From assembly GCF_032911445.1 (NCBI RefSeq), contig NZ_JAWJEJ010000001.1, forward strand, positions 1,054,001 to 1,118,000: a stretch of DNA of 64,000 nucleotides, written 5' to 3'. Both the position numbers and the translations under genes were made by a program. Of this stretch, positions 38,226 to 48,745 are shown one piece after another (position 1 is the stretch's first letter; every line of letters begins with the position of its first letter). Origin of the DNA: Sphingomonas sp. HF-S4. Its GTDB lineage: Bacteria > Pseudomonadota > Alphaproteobacteria > Sphingomonadales > Sphingomonadaceae. The notes beneath the pieces are model-generated. The model was not told the origin of the DNA, did not search any database, and saw only the letters and a program-made list of their open reading frames with translations.

Positions 38226-38603
38226 TCAGCGGATCATGTTGGCGAATACGGCGCCGATAATGCCGCTGGTGATCGCGACCAGCACCGCGTCGTTGCCCGA
38301 CTGGACATAGTGGTAGCCGCGCGGCGGGGCGCGTAGCCCGCGATACTGGCGATAGTCGATCTGGCGATAGTTCCGCGCATAGCGGCTGTCGAAGCGCTGG
38401 CCGCGCTGCCAGTTGCGGTTCTGATAGCCGCGGTTGTTGTAGCCATAGTCACGCTGCTCGGTGTGCCGGACGACGACATTGCCGTTGGGGCGTTCGCGGA
38501 CGACGGTGCGCTCGGCACTGTAGCCGCGCTGCGGGGCTGCGGCGGCCATCGCCGGGGTGGCGGCGATCGAAGCGGCGACCAGACCGAGAATGAACTTCTT
38601 CAT
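38226..38603 (-). CDS. RcnB-family periplasmic protein
   Basis: 125 aa. Signal peptide MKKFILGLVAASIAATPAMA; the mature part is rich in Arg, Tyr and Asn (YGYNNRGYQNRNWQRGQRFDSRYARNY region) and ends with the RcnB-type GLRAPPRGYHYVQSGNDAVLVAITSGIIGAV segment, whose last part is hydrophobic. RcnB in E. coli helps nickel/cobalt homeostasis, but most alphaproteobacterial relatives are uncharacterised. Own terminator downstream. Confidence 0.8.
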   Translation of the reverse strand: MKKFILGLVAASIAATPAMAAAAPQRGYSAERTVVRERPNGNVVVRHTEQRDYGYNNRGYQNRNWQRGQRFDSRYARNYRQIDYRQYRGLRAPPRGYHYVQSGNDAVLVAITSGIIGAVFANMIR

Positions 38604-38847
38604 GACTGCTACTCCATTCAGGTTCGCGCCGTTGTGCGGCGTTGAGACCTATGTAGGAGTCGGTTGTCGCAGCCCTGTCCCGGCCAAGCGGCAAAATGGT
38701 CTCCAATTGTCGCAGTCGGGTCGGGTTCGTTCAGCTTTCTTCGCGCGGAGGCGCGGAGAGCGCTGAGAGGAAGTGGCCCGCGAACCAGGCTTGCGAGCGC
38801 GCGGCAACGGTTCTAGTCCGCGCCGCCTGAATTCAACGGAGAGCCAT

Positions 38848-39783
38848 ATGCGCGCATTCATCTTTCCCGGCCAGGGCAGCCAGGCGGTCGGCATGGGCGT
38901 CGCGCTCGCCGCGGCCAGCCCGCATGCGCGCGAAGTCTTCCAGGAAGTCGACGACGCGCTCGGCCAGAAGCTCTCGCAGATCATGGCCGAGGGCCCCGAG
39001 GACGAACTCACCCTTACCGCCAACGCCCAGCCGGCGATCATGGCCAATGCCATTGCGGTGCTGCGCGTGCTCGAGAAGGACGGCGGCATTCGCCTTGCCG
39101 ACAAGGCCGATTTCGTCGCCGGCCACAGCCTTGGCGAATATACCGCGTTGTGTGCCGCGGGGGCGTTCGACCTCGCCACCACCGCGCGGCTGCTGCGCAC
39201 GCGCGGCGATGCGATGCAGGCGGCGGTGCCGGTCGGCGTAGGCGCGATGGCGGCCTTGCTCGGTGCCGATCTCGACAAGGCGCAGTCGATCGCCGATGCC
39301 GCGGCACAGGGTGAGGTTTGTGCGGTCGCCAACGACAACGACCCTTCGCAGGTGGTGATCTCCGGCCATCTCGCTGCGATCGAGCGCGCCTTGCCGCTCG
39401 CCAAGGAAATGGGCGCCAAGCGTGCGTTGCTGCTCCCGGTCTCGGCGCCGTTCCACTGCCCGCTGATGCAGCCCGCCGCCGACGCGATGGAGGCGGCGCT
39501 TGCCGCGGTGGCGGTTCAGTCGCCGCTGGTGCCGGTCTATGCCAATGTCACTGCGTCGCCGGTCGCCGATCCCGCGACGATCCGCACGCTGCTGGTCGAG
39601 CAGGTTACCGGCATGGTCCGCTGGCGCGAGTCGGTGCTGGCGATGCAGGAAGCGGGCGTCACCGAGTTCGTCGAATTCGGCGGCAAGGTCCTCGCCGGCA
39701 TGGTCAAGCGCATCGCCCCCGACGCCCTTACCACCAGCCTCGTCACGATGGACGACATCGAAGCGCTGGCTAAGACGCTTTGA
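38848..39783 (+). CDS. fabD: Malonyl-CoA:ACP transacylase
   Basis: 311 aa from the ATG at 38848, with GGAGAG 5 nt before; the frame upstream is unrelated. Catalytic GHSLGE motif places the nucleophile at Ser94; the His partner lies in SAPFHCPLM, and the GQGSQ motif is at the N-terminus (residues 8-12). It charges ACP with malonyl groups for fatty-acid synthesis. Starts a fab cluster with fabG, acpP and fabF, interrupted by a repeat-flanked gene remnant. Confidence 0.97.
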   Translation: MRAFIFPGQGSQAVGMGVALAAASPHAREVFQEVDDALGQKLSQIMAEGPEDELTLTANAQPAIMANAIAVLRVLEKDGGIRLADKADFVAGHSLGEYTALCAAGAFDLATTARLLRTRGDAMQAAVPVGVGAMAALLGADLDKAQSIADAAAQGEVCAVANDNDPSQVVISGHLAAIERALPLAKEMGAKRALLLPVSAPFHCPLMQPAADAMEAALAAVAVQSPLVPVYANVTASPVADPATIRTLLVEQVTGMVRWRESVLAMQEAGVTEFVEFGGKVLAGMVKRIAPDALTTSLVTMDDIEALAKTL

Positions 39784-39798
39784 GTAGAAGATAAGAGG

Positions 39799-40067
39799 TT
39801 CGCGCAGAGGCGCAGAGGACGATCGGTTGAAGGATATCGATCGGGTCAGTGGCGATGTTGTCGATGTGGCGATACGCTTGCATCGCGAGCTTGGCCCTGG
39901 ATTGTTTGAAAGCGTTTATGAGGCTGTGCTCGCGGCGCGCCTTCGCGCAATGGGATATGCGGTAGCCACGCAGCGCGCGATCGATATCGAGTTTGAGGGC
40001 ATCCGGCGGCTCGTCAATAATCACAACCCCTCTGCGTCCTCTGCGTCCTCTGCGCCTCTGCGCGAAT
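39799..40067. repeat. Inverted-repeat-bounded module holding the GxxExxY remnant
   Basis: TTCGCGCAGAGGCGCAGAGG at the left edge is met at the right edge by the complementary ...CCTCTGCGCCTCTGCGCGAA, where the GCGTCCTCT unit is additionally repeated. The arms enclose the truncated GxxExxY frame and separate fabD from fabG. The arrangement looks like a small non-autonomous mobile or recombining unit. Confidence 0.55.
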
Positions 40068-40069
40068 AA
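39827..40069 (+). pseudogene. Internally deleted GxxExxY-family protein
   Basis: The 80-codon frame from a TTG at 39827 begins like an intact GxxExxY protein: DRVSGDVVDVAIRLHRELG, then GPGLFESVYE (the eponymous motif) and AMGYAVATQR. After DIEFEG the sequence jumps straight to IRRLVNNH, which in full-length members is the extreme C-terminus about 65 residues later. The core with the nuclease-like acidic/lysine residues is missing. The tail is encoded by the flanking repeat. The frame is intact, but the protein cannot be functional as family members are understood. Confidence 0.7.
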
Positions 40070-40084
40070 AATAAGGATCAAAGC

Positions 40085-40822
40085 ATGTTCGACCTCACAG
40101 GCATGACCGCCCTCGTTACCGGTGCTTCGGGCGGGATCGGTTCGGCGATCGCCAAGGCGCTGGCCGCGCAGGGCGCACGGCTTGCGGTATCGGGTTCGAA
40201 TGCCGAGAAGCTCGAGGCGTTCCGCGCCGAACTGGGCGGCGACCATGTCGCGCTTCCCGCCAACCTATCCGACGCCGCCGAAGTCGATGCGCTCGTCCCC
40301 CAGGCAGTCGAAGCGCTCGGCAAGCTCGACATCCTCGTCAACAATGCCGGCGTCACCCGCGACAATCTCGCGATGCGGATGAAGGACGAGGAGTGGGACA
40401 CGGTAATCCGCGTCAACCTGGAAGCTGCGTTCCGCTTGATGCGCGCCGCGGCAAAGCCGATGATGAAGGCGCGATTCGGCCGGATGATCTCGATCACCTC
40501 CGTCGTCGGTGCCACCGGCAATCCCGGCCAGGCGAACTACGCTGCGTCCAAGGCCGGGCTGGTCGGCATGTCCAAGGCGCTCGGCCAGGAACTCGCCAGC
40601 CGCAACATCACGGTCAATTGCGTCGCCCCGGGCTTCATCCGCAGCGCGATGACCGATGTCCTGCCCGAAGCGCAGAAGACCGCATTGCTCACCCGCATCC
40701 CCGCGGGCGACCTCGGTGCCGGCGAGGATATCGGCGCGGCGGTGGTCTATCTCGCCAGCAAGGAGGCCGGATACGTCACCGGGCAGACCTTGCACGTCAA
40801 CGGCGGAATGGCGATGCTCTGA
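40085..40822 (+). CDS. fabG: 3-oxoacyl-ACP reductase
   Basis: 245 aa. SDR motifs for FabG: TGASGGIGSAIAKAL, NNAGVTRDNLAMRM, a catalytic serine in ISITSVVG, Tyr-xxx-Lys in NYAASKAGL, and PGFIRSAMTD. It reduces beta-ketoacyl-ACP with NADPH in fatty-acid elongation. Lies between fabD and acpP; the following small gene starts two bases after its stop. Confidence 0.96.
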   Translation: MFDLTGMTALVTGASGGIGSAIAKALAAQGARLAVSGSNAEKLEAFRAELGGDHVALPANLSDAAEVDALVPQAVEALGKLDILVNNAGVTRDNLAMRMKDEEWDTVIRVNLEAAFRLMRAAAKPMMKARFGRMISITSVVGATGNPGQANYAASKAGLVGMSKALGQELASRNITVNCVAPGFIRSAMTDVLPEAQKTALLTRIPAGDLGAGEDIGAAVVYLASKEAGYVTGQTLHVNGGMAML

Positions 40823-40824
40823 GC

Positions 40825-41349
40825 ATGCGCATCCTCGCTCTCGGTCTGTGCCTGCTCGCGGCACCCGCTCATGCCGCGGACCTCGCGACGATCGACTGCG
40901 TCGCGGGCAAGCTCAGCCCGGCGGCTACCGCCAAGCTTCATGCCGATGTCTCGCGCAACATGGCCGAGAGCGGCAAGCGGCCGAGCTACGATCCCGCGGT
41001 CGGCGGCAGCATCGCCAGCGCCGCCGCGGCGTGCGGACTCGAGCATGACTGGTCCGAAGCGGCGGTAAAGGCGGCGCGGGTTTATACGCTCGCCAAGCTC
41101 GGCCTCTCCGTCGCCGAGCGGGTGATCGGCGAACGCGGCTTCGAGGCGGCGAGCCTCGAGGAGCGCTTCCTCGCGCTGCCCGAGGAAACCCGCAACCGCG
41201 CGCTCGCCCCGGCGGAGACCCAGGCGCTCGTGCGGGAATCGGTGACCGAGGAAGAAAAGCAGACGCGCGAGAATGCCGAGCTGCTGGCGGAATATTTCGC
41301 CTTCCTCAGCACGATCCAATATGCGAGCTTCGATTTTTCGCAGGCCTGA
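40825..41349 (+). CDS. Exported protein of unknown function between fabG and acpP
   Basis: 174 aa from the ATG at 40825. It has a clear signal peptide (MRILALGLCLLAAPAHA). The mature domain is alpha-helical and charged, with two cysteines early on (IDCVAGK and AACGLEHDW) that could pair, and no motif I know. It is closely coupled to fabG, so it is cotranscribed with fatty-acid genes, but the reason is not visible. The longer frame to 40393 is a shadow of fabG. Confidence 0.7.
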   Translation: MRILALGLCLLAAPAHAADLATIDCVAGKLSPAATAKLHADVSRNMAESGKRPSYDPAVGGSIASAAAACGLEHDWSEAAVKAARVYTLAKLGLSVAERVIGERGFEAASLEERFLALPEETRNRALAPAETQALVRESVTEEEKQTRENAELLAEYFAFLSTIQYASFDFSQA

Positions 41350-41449
41350 ACATTTCGGCACTGCGGCGTGCCCCCTTGCAACGGCATCCCCGGCATTCTA
41401 GGTGCGTTCACAAGAAATTCAGAGCCCCAGACAAAGGAAAACAGGGACT

Positions 41450-41698
41450 ATGGCCAACCAGGAAGAGATCACCCAGCGCGTTGCCGCGCTCGTCGTCGAC
41501 CATCTCGGCGTTGATGCCGGCGAAGTGAAGCCCGAAGCGAGCTTCATCGACGATCTGGGTGCGGACAGCCTCGACATCGTCGAGCTGGTCATGGCTTTCG
41601 AAGAAGAGTTCGGCGTCGAGATCCCCGACGATGCAGCCGAGAAGATCACCACGGTCGGCGACGCGGTCTCGTACATCAGCGAGCATCAGGAAGGCTGA
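41450..41698 (+). CDS. acpP: Acyl carrier protein
   Basis: 82 aa from the ATG at 41450. The phosphopantetheine site is Ser in [15 protein letters not shown], with the acidic helix [11 protein letters not shown] after it, as in housekeeping ACP. It carries growing acyl chains. Sits upstream of fabF, with a terminator-like hairpin between them. Confidence 0.97.
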   Translation: MANQEEITQRVAALVVDHLGVDAGEVKPEASFIDDLGADSLDIVELVMAFEEEFGVEIPDDAAEKITTVGDAVSYISEHQEG

Positions 41699-41744
41699 TC
41701 GCCCTCCGGCGTCCTGCCCTGATGGGGCCGGCATTGCCATTCAG

Positions 41745-41794
41745 CGGCTTCCCGTCCGGGCTCGCGAGAGAGGGGCGGGGAGCCGTTTCGTTTT
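41745..41794 (+). terminator. Terminator/attenuator between acpP and fabF
   Basis: CGGCTTCCCG and CGGGGAGCCG form a 10-bp stem (one G-T pair) with a 21-nt loop, followed by TTTCGTTTT. Located 46 bp after acpP; partial read-through would make more acpP than fabF message, as is needed for the abundant ACP. Confidence 0.6.
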
Positions 41795-41838
41795 GAGGGA
41801 TTTCTATCCCGCCGAGAGAAGTTGACGGAGAGAACGCC

Positions 41839-43098
41839 ATGCGCCGCGTAGTCGTAACCGGCCTTGGGCTCGTCACCCCGCTGGGTGCCGATGTCGAGAC
41901 GGCCTGGAAGAACATCATCGCCGCCAAGTCTGGCGCCGCGACGATCACGCGTTTCGACGCCACCGACTTTCACACCAATTATGCGTGTGAGGTGAAGGCG
42001 CCGGACCATGAATATGGCTTCGATCCGAGCAAGCGCGTCGACCACAAGATCCAGCGCCAAGTAGACCCCTTCATCGTCTACGGCATCGACGCCGCCGGAC
42101 AGGCGATCGAGGACGCCGGGCTGCTCGACATGGACGAGGCGACCCGCTTCCGCGCCGGCTGCTCGATCGGCGCCGGGATCGGCGGCCTTCCGGGCATCGA
42201 GAGCGAATCGCTGGTGCTCGCCGAAAAGGGACCCAAGCGCGTCTCGCCGCACTTCGTCCACGGCCGCCTGATCAACCTGATCTCCGGCCAGGTCAGCATC
42301 AAGTACGGGCTGATGGGCCCCAACCACGCAGTCGTGACCGCCTGCTCGACCGGCGCGCATTCGATCGGGGACGCCGCGCGGATGATCGCGATGGACGACG
42401 CCGACATCATGCTCGCGGGCGGCGCCGAGGGCGCGATCTGCCCGATCGGCATCGCCGGCTTCGGCCAGGCGCGCGCACTGTCGACCGGCTTCCGCGACGA
42501 TCCTACCAAGGCCAGCCGCCCCTGGGACCAGGACCGCGACGGCTTCGTGATGGGTGAAGGCGCCGGCGTGGTCGTGCTCGAGGAATATGAGCACGCCAAG
42601 AAGCGCGGCGCCAAGATCTATGCCGAGGTGATCGGCTACGGCCTGTCGGGCGATGCCTATCACGTCACCGCGCCGCATCCCGAAGGCTCCGGCGCGTTCC
42701 GCTCGATGCAGATGGCGATGAAGAAGTCCGGCCTCGACTTCGGCGACATCGATTACATCAACGCCCACGGCACCTCGACGCCGCTGGGCGACGAGCTCGA
42801 ATTGGGCGGGGTCCGCCGGCTGTTCGGCAGCGCGATCGACACGCTGTCGATGAGCTCGACCAAGTCGGCGATCGGCCACCTCCTCGGCGGTGCCGGCGCA
42901 GTGGAGAGCATCTTCTGCATCCTCGCGCTGCGCGACCAGATCGTCCCGCCAACGCTCAACCTCGATAATCCGAGCGAGAACTGCGCGGGCGTCGATCTCG
43001 TCCCGTTCAAGGCCAAGGAGCGCAAGGTCAAGGCCGTGCTCAACAACAGCTTCGGCTTTGGCGGCACCAATGCCAGCCTGGTGATGAAGGCTGTCTGA
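41839..43098 (+). CDS. fabF: Beta-ketoacyl-ACP synthase II
   Basis: 419 aa. Catalytic Cys169 lies in VVTACSTGAH; the two histidines are in NAHGTSTPLGD (~309) and KSAIGHLLGGAG (~346), the C-H-H triad of elongating synthases. C-terminal NSFGFGGTNAS is the usual glycine-rich end. It condenses malonyl-ACP with acyl-ACP. Followed immediately by mltG. Confidence 0.97.
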   Translation: MRRVVVTGLGLVTPLGADVETAWKNIIAAKSGAATITRFDATDFHTNYACEVKAPDHEYGFDPSKRVDHKIQRQVDPFIVYGIDAAGQAIEDAGLLDMDEATRFRAGCSIGAGIGGLPGIESESLVLAEKGPKRVSPHFVHGRLINLISGQVSIKYGLMGPNHAVVTACSTGAHSIGDAARMIAMDDADIMLAGGAEGAICPIGIAGFGQARALSTGFRDDPTKASRPWDQDRDGFVMGEGAGVVVLEEYEHAKKRGAKIYAEVIGYGLSGDAYHVTAPHPEGSGAFRSMQMAMKKSGLDFGDIDYINAHGTSTPLGDELELGGVRRLFGSAIDTLSMSSTKSAIGHLLGGAGAVESIFCILALRDQIVPPTLNLDNPSENCAGVDLVPFKAKERKVKAVLNNSFGFGGTNASLVMKAV

Positions 43099-43102
43099 TC
43101 CC

Positions 43103-44092
43103 GTGCCTCCGCGTCGTCCGCGGAGGCGGGCAGGCGGCTGCGCGATCCTCGTCGTCCTGCTGCTGGTAGTGGCGGCGGGGTTCGGCGTGCTCCAGCTTTG
43201 GGCCGGCAGCGGGCCTTCGCGCGCCAACATGACCGTGCTGGTCCCGCAGGGCGCTAGCCTCAGCCAGGCGGCCGCCGAGCTCGAAAAGGCCGGCGCGATC
43301 CGCTCGGCTGGGCAGTTCGTGCTGCTCTCGCGCCTGCTCGGCGGCGGCAAGTCGATCAAGGCGGGCGAATATCGCGTGCCTGCCGGGCTTAGCCAGTCCG
43401 ACCTGCTCAAGATGCTCCAGGGCGGCCAGACGCTCCAGCGCTTCGTCCGCGTGCCCGAGGGGACGCCGTCGATCGTCGTCTACGAAACGCTGATGAAGGC
43501 GCCTCAGCTCGACGGCCCGGTGAGCGTGCCCGCCGAAGGCTCGGTGCTGCCCGACAGCTATGCCTATAATCGCGGCGACACGCGGCAAGCGGTGCTGGAT
43601 CGCATGCAGAAGGCGATGGACGCGTATCTCGCCAAGGCGTGGGAGCGTCGCAAGCCCGGCATTGCGGTGCAGACGCCGCAAGAGGCGCTGACGCTCGCCG
43701 CGATCGTCGAGAAGGAAACGAGCAAGCCCGAGGAGCGCCGGACGGTGGCTGCGGTCTATTCGAACCGGCTGCGCACCGGCATGATGCTCCAGGCCGATCC
43801 GACGATCATTTATCCGATCACCAAGGGCAAGCCGCTCGGCCGGCGCATCCTCCAGTCCGAGTTGCGCGCGAAGAACGCCTACAATACCTATGCGATGACC
43901 GGCCTGCCGGCTGGGCCGATCGCCAATCCGGGCAAGGAATCGATCGACGCGGTGCTCGATCCGGCCCAGTCGAGCGCGCTCTATTTCGTCGCCGACGGCA
44001 CGGGCGGCCATGTGTTCGCGGACACCCTCGAGCAGCACAATGCGAACGTCCAGAAATGGTATGCCCTAAGGCGCGCGCGCGGGGAGATGTAA
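43103..44092 (+). CDS. mltG: Endolytic murein transglycosylase MltG
   Basis: 329 aa with a GTG start 4 bp after fabF. Basic N-terminus, then one membrane helix (GCAILVVLLLVVAAGFGVL). A LysM-like subdomain (VLVPQGASLSQAAAELEKAG) precedes the YceG/MltG catalytic domain with the active-site Glu in LAAIVEKET, NRLRTGMMLQADPTIIY, YNTYAMTGLPAGPIANPG split over blocks. It cleaves nascent glycan chains to end their growth. Coupling to fabF is common in alphaproteobacteria. Confidence 0.94.
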   Translation: MPPRRPRRRAGGCAILVVLLLVVAAGFGVLQLWAGSGPSRANMTVLVPQGASLSQAAAELEKAGAIRSAGQFVLLSRLLGGGKSIKAGEYRVPAGLSQSDLLKMLQGGQTLQRFVRVPEGTPSIVVYETLMKAPQLDGPVSVPAEGSVLPDSYAYNRGDTRQAVLDRMQKAMDAYLAKAWERRKPGIAVQTPQEALTLAAIVEKETSKPEERRTVAAVYSNRLRTGMMLQADPTIIYPITKGKPLGRRILQSELRAKNAYNTYAMTGLPAGPIANPGKESIDAVLDPAQSSALYFVADGTGGHVFADTLEQHNANVQKWYALRRARGEM

Positions 44093-44124
44093 GGCGCGCC
44101 GCCTTCGCGACGCGCCCGATGCAT

Positions 44125-44733
44125 TCAATATGCGGCGGTGAAGCGCGCGCGGCTGTGCTGGTGCCGTTCCAATTCATCGACCATCGCAACGGCATAGTCG
44201 GCGAAGCTGATCTTGCTGTCGCCGTTCGCATCGGTGACGAGCTGGTCCGTGCCGAGGCGATAGTTGCCAAGGCGCGGCCCTTCGAAGAGCAGCGCGGCGG
44301 GCGAGAAGAAGGTCCAGTCGATCGCTTTCTCGGCGCGCAGGGCGTCGAGAAATGCGATTCCGCCCAGGGCCATGCCCTTCCACTCTTCCGGAAACGCGGG
44401 ATCGTCGATCACGCGCTTGCCAGGTGCGACCTCGAGGCTGGCCGCGCCGCCGGTGACCAGCAGCCGCGGCACTTCCGCCTCGCGTAGCGCCGTGAGCAGC
44501 GTGGCAGCAGGGATATCGAAATGCAGTGCGCTGACCACAGCATCGACGCCGCGGATCAATTCGATCAGCGCGGACGGGTCTGAGGCATCCCCCGCCTGTG
44601 CCGTGACGTTAGGTCGTTGCGGGATCGCCTCAGGCTTGCGGGCGATCGCGATCACTTCGTGCCCGCGTCCGGCGAGTTCCTTGACGATCTCCGATCCCGC
44701 GCGCCCGCTCGCCCCTAGAACCGCTACTTTCAT
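44125..44733 (-). CDS. NAD(P)-binding oxidoreductase (atypical SDR, NmrA/YwnB-like)
   Basis: 202 aa from the ATG at 44733; the longer frame overlaps the divergent regulator. The N-terminal MKVAVLGASGRAGSEIVKEL carries the GxxGxxG dinucleotide motif, then IAIARKPEAIP and DAVVSALHF. It is of the atypical SDR type (NAD(P)H-binding, flavin-reductase/epimerase-like) in which the catalytic Tyr-Lys pair is often lost. Divergent from an HxlR regulator, a frequent pairing for redox-responsive stress genes. Confidence 0.8.
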   Translation of the reverse strand: MKVAVLGASGRAGSEIVKELAGRGHEVIAIARKPEAIPQRPNVTAQAGDASDPSALIELIRGVDAVVSALHFDIPAATLLTALREAEVPRLLVTGGAASLEVAPGKRVIDDPAFPEEWKGMALGGIAFLDALRAEKAIDWTFFSPAALLFEGPRLGNYRLGTDQLVTDANGDSKISFADYAVAMVDELERHQHSRARFTAAY

Positions 44734-44749
44734 GTCGATTGTCCTTAAT

Positions 44750-44766
44750 GGTTTCCAATGGATACC
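44750..44766. promoter_or_regulatory. Imperfect palindrome, candidate HxlR operator
   Basis: GGTTTCCAATGGATACC is symmetric in 7 of 8 base pairs about a central A. It sits between the divergent oxidoreductase (44733) and HxlR (44789) starts, where HxlR proteins usually bind. Binding is inferred. Confidence 0.45.
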
Positions 44767-44788
44767 AAGTCGACTATAGATATCGATC

Positions 44789-45196
44789 ATGCAAGAAGGC
44801 ACCTTGATGATAGATGGTTCCCCGGAGGAAACCTGCATGCGCGGCGACGTCTACGCCGCGAATTGCCCGACCCGTAAATTGCTCGATCGGATCGCGGACA
44901 AATGGAGCGTGCTGATCCTGCTTCTGCTGAGCGGCGAAGCCATGCGTTTCAACGCCCTCAAGCGGCGCGTCGAGGGCGTGTCGCAAAAGATGCTGAGCCA
45001 GACACTACGTTCGCTCGAACGCGACGGACTCGTCACCCGAAGCGTGATCGCGACGGTGCCCGTAACCGTTACCTATGCGATCACGCCGCTGGGCAGCGGC
45101 CTGATCGGATCCCTGCGGTCGATGATCGATTGGGCCGAAACCCATATGGGCGAGGTAACTGCAGCCCAACGCACCTACGACGATGCGCTGAACTGA
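44789..45196 (+). CDS. HxlR-family transcriptional regulator
   Basis: 135 aa (an ATG six codons later is possible). The winged-helix HxlR core is intact: CPTRKLLDRIADKWSVLIL with the family's Cys, MRFNALKRRVEGVSQKMLSQTLRSLERDGLV over two blocks, and YAITPLGSGL. A second cysteine near residue 16 (TCMRGD) precedes the conserved one, so a thiol-redox switch is possible. Likely controls the divergent oxidoreductase. Confidence 0.87.
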   Translation: MQEGTLMIDGSPEETCMRGDVYAANCPTRKLLDRIADKWSVLILLLLSGEAMRFNALKRRVEGVSQKMLSQTLRSLERDGLVTRSVIATVPVTVTYAITPLGSGLIGSLRSMIDWAETHMGEVTAAQRTYDDALN

Positions 45197-45205
45197 AGCG
45201 ATGGG

Positions 45206-45820
45206 TCAGTGCGCGAGGCTGGCCGCCTCACGGGCGAGTTGCTCGACCTCCGCATTGCCAGCGCCCTTGGGCGTGACCCAGCTGCCGCCGACGCAAAGCA
45301 CGGGATCGAAGGCTAGCCAATCCGGCGCGGTGACAAGCGACACCCCACCGGTCGGGCAGAACTTCGCTTGATAGAAGGGGGCGGCGAGCGCCTTCAATGC
45401 CTTCAACCCGCCCGAAGTCTCGGCGGGGAAAAACTTGAAGTGCGTCAGCCCCAGATCGAGCCCGCGCATGATGTCGCCGGCATTGGCAACGCCAGGCAGG
45501 AACGGCACGCCGCTGTTGATGATCGGCTGGGCCAGCCGCTCGGTCAGCCCAGGCGAGACGATGAACTCGACGTCCGCGTCCATCACCTGCTTGAATTGGT
45601 CGGTGTTGACGACGGTGCCGGCGCCGACGATCGCGCCCTCGACCTTCTTCATTTCGGCGATTGCCTCGATCGCCGCGCCGGTGCGCAGCGTCACTTCGAG
45701 CACGCGCAGCCCGCCCTTGACCAGCGCCTCGGCGAGCGGACGGGCGTGCGCCGCGTCCTCGATCACCAGCACCGGGATCACCGGGGCCGTGCGCATGATG
45801 TCGGCAATCGTACTCGTCAC
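45206..45820 (-). CDS. eda: KDPG aldolase
   Basis: 204 aa, GTG start overlapping the glk stop (GTGA). Schiff-base Lys129 lies in LTHFKFFPAE and the catalytic Glu42 in LEVTLRT, matching the class I 2-keto-3-deoxy-6-phosphogluconate aldolases. It splits KDPG to pyruvate and glyceraldehyde-3-phosphate, the last Entner-Doudoroff step. Last gene of zwf-pgl-edd-glk-eda. Confidence 0.96.
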   Translation of the reverse strand: MTSTIADIMRTAPVIPVLVIEDAAHARPLAEALVKGGLRVLEVTLRTGAAIEAIAEMKKVEGAIVGAGTVVNTDQFKQVMDADVEFIVSPGLTERLAQPIINSGVPFLPGVANAGDIMRGLDLGLTHFKFFPAETSGGLKALKALAAPFYQAKFCPTGGVSLVTAPDWLAFDPVLCVGGSWVTPKGAGNAEVEQLAREAASLAH

Positions 45821-46785
45821 AAGGCGTGCTCCTGGGCAAAGGCCGCGGCGGCGCCATACAGGCCCGGCTGCGGATGCGTGATCAGCTTGACGGGGATCGA
45901 CGCCATCAGGTTCCGGAACCGGCCCTTGGCAACGAAGCGCTCGCCGAAGCCCGATTGCAGCAAATGGTCCTTGAGACGCAACCCCAGACCGCCCGCGATC
46001 ACCACCCCGGTCGGGCCATGGGTCAGCGCAAGGTCGCCCGCGACGGCGCCCAAGCTGAGGCAGAAGCGGTCGAGCGCGGCCACTGCAAGGCTGTCCTTGC
46101 CCTCGAACGCAAGCGTCCAGATTTTCTTGTCGTCGAGCCGCGACACCGGTCGCCGCTCAAGCTCGGCCAGTGTCTCGTAGATCGCGACGATCGCCGGCCC
46201 GGCGACGATCCGCTCGGTCGAGACGCGGTTATATTCCTTGCGCAGCCGCTTGACGAAGGCGTCCTCGATCGGATCGAGCGGCGCGAAGTCGACATGCCCG
46301 CCTTCGGTGGCGATGATGTCGTACCCGCCCTTGCGACGGAACACCTGCGCGACGCCGAGCCCGGTGCCCGGGCCGCAAACGGTGATCGATCCGCGCTGGG
46401 GCAGCGAAATGTCGGGGCCGCACAAATGAGTGAAGTCCTGGTCGCCGAGCTGCGCGACGGCATGACCGATCGCGGCGAAGTCGTTGACCATCGTCCAGGT
46501 ATCGGCGCCGAGCCGCTCCGGGATCAGCGCGGGGCGGATGATCCACGGATTGTTGGTGAGCTTGATCACTTCGCCGCCGACCGGCGAGGCGACGGCGATC
46601 GCCGCGGCCTTGGGCAGTTCGCGCCCCAGCGTCTCGCCGAACGCCTGCCAGGCGAGCTGTAGGCTCGGATGCTCGGCGACCTTCTGCGTCACCGGCTCGG
46701 CCATCGATACGACGCGGCCTTCGGCGACCTCTGCGATGGCAAAGCGGGCATGGGTGCCCCCGATATCGACCGCGACGACTTCCAT
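45817..46785 (-). CDS. glk: Glucokinase
   Basis: 322 aa from the ATG at 46785. Phosphate-loop VDIGGTHARFA at the N-terminus, the catalytic Asp in MVNDFAAIGHA, GPGTGLGVAQV, and the ATEGGHVDFAP segment place it in the bacterial Glk family of the ROK/hexokinase fold. It phosphorylates glucose entering the Entner-Doudoroff route. Between edd and eda. Confidence 0.95.
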   Translation of the reverse strand: MEVVAVDIGGTHARFAIAEVAEGRVVSMAEPVTQKVAEHPSLQLAWQAFGETLGRELPKAAAIAVASPVGGEVIKLTNNPWIIRPALIPERLGADTWTMVNDFAAIGHAVAQLGDQDFTHLCGPDISLPQRGSITVCGPGTGLGVAQVFRRKGGYDIIATEGGHVDFAPLDPIEDAFVKRLRKEYNRVSTERIVAGPAIVAIYETLAELERRPVSRLDDKKIWTLAFEGKDSLAVAALDRFCLSLGAVAGDLALTHGPTGVVIAGGLGLRLKDHLLQSGFGERFVAKGRFRNLMASIPVKLITHPQPGLYGAAAAFAQEHAL

Positions 46786-46876
46786 GCCTTCTCCCAAGCC
46801 TGCCCGTCCGCCTGTCAACGTTGGCAGACGGTGCGCGGCCCTTCTCTGCGCTGGGCGCGCGGATGTAAAGCCGGTG

Positions 46877-48703
<1,827 letters not shown>

Positions 48704-48745
48704 ATCTCACCCTTACCCGTTCGCGCTAAGGCGAACCGGAAACAC

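Noticed and set aside
41686..43410. 574-codon minus-strand frame
   Set aside because: Antisense to fabF and mltG; His/Asp/Arg-rich shadow without motifs.
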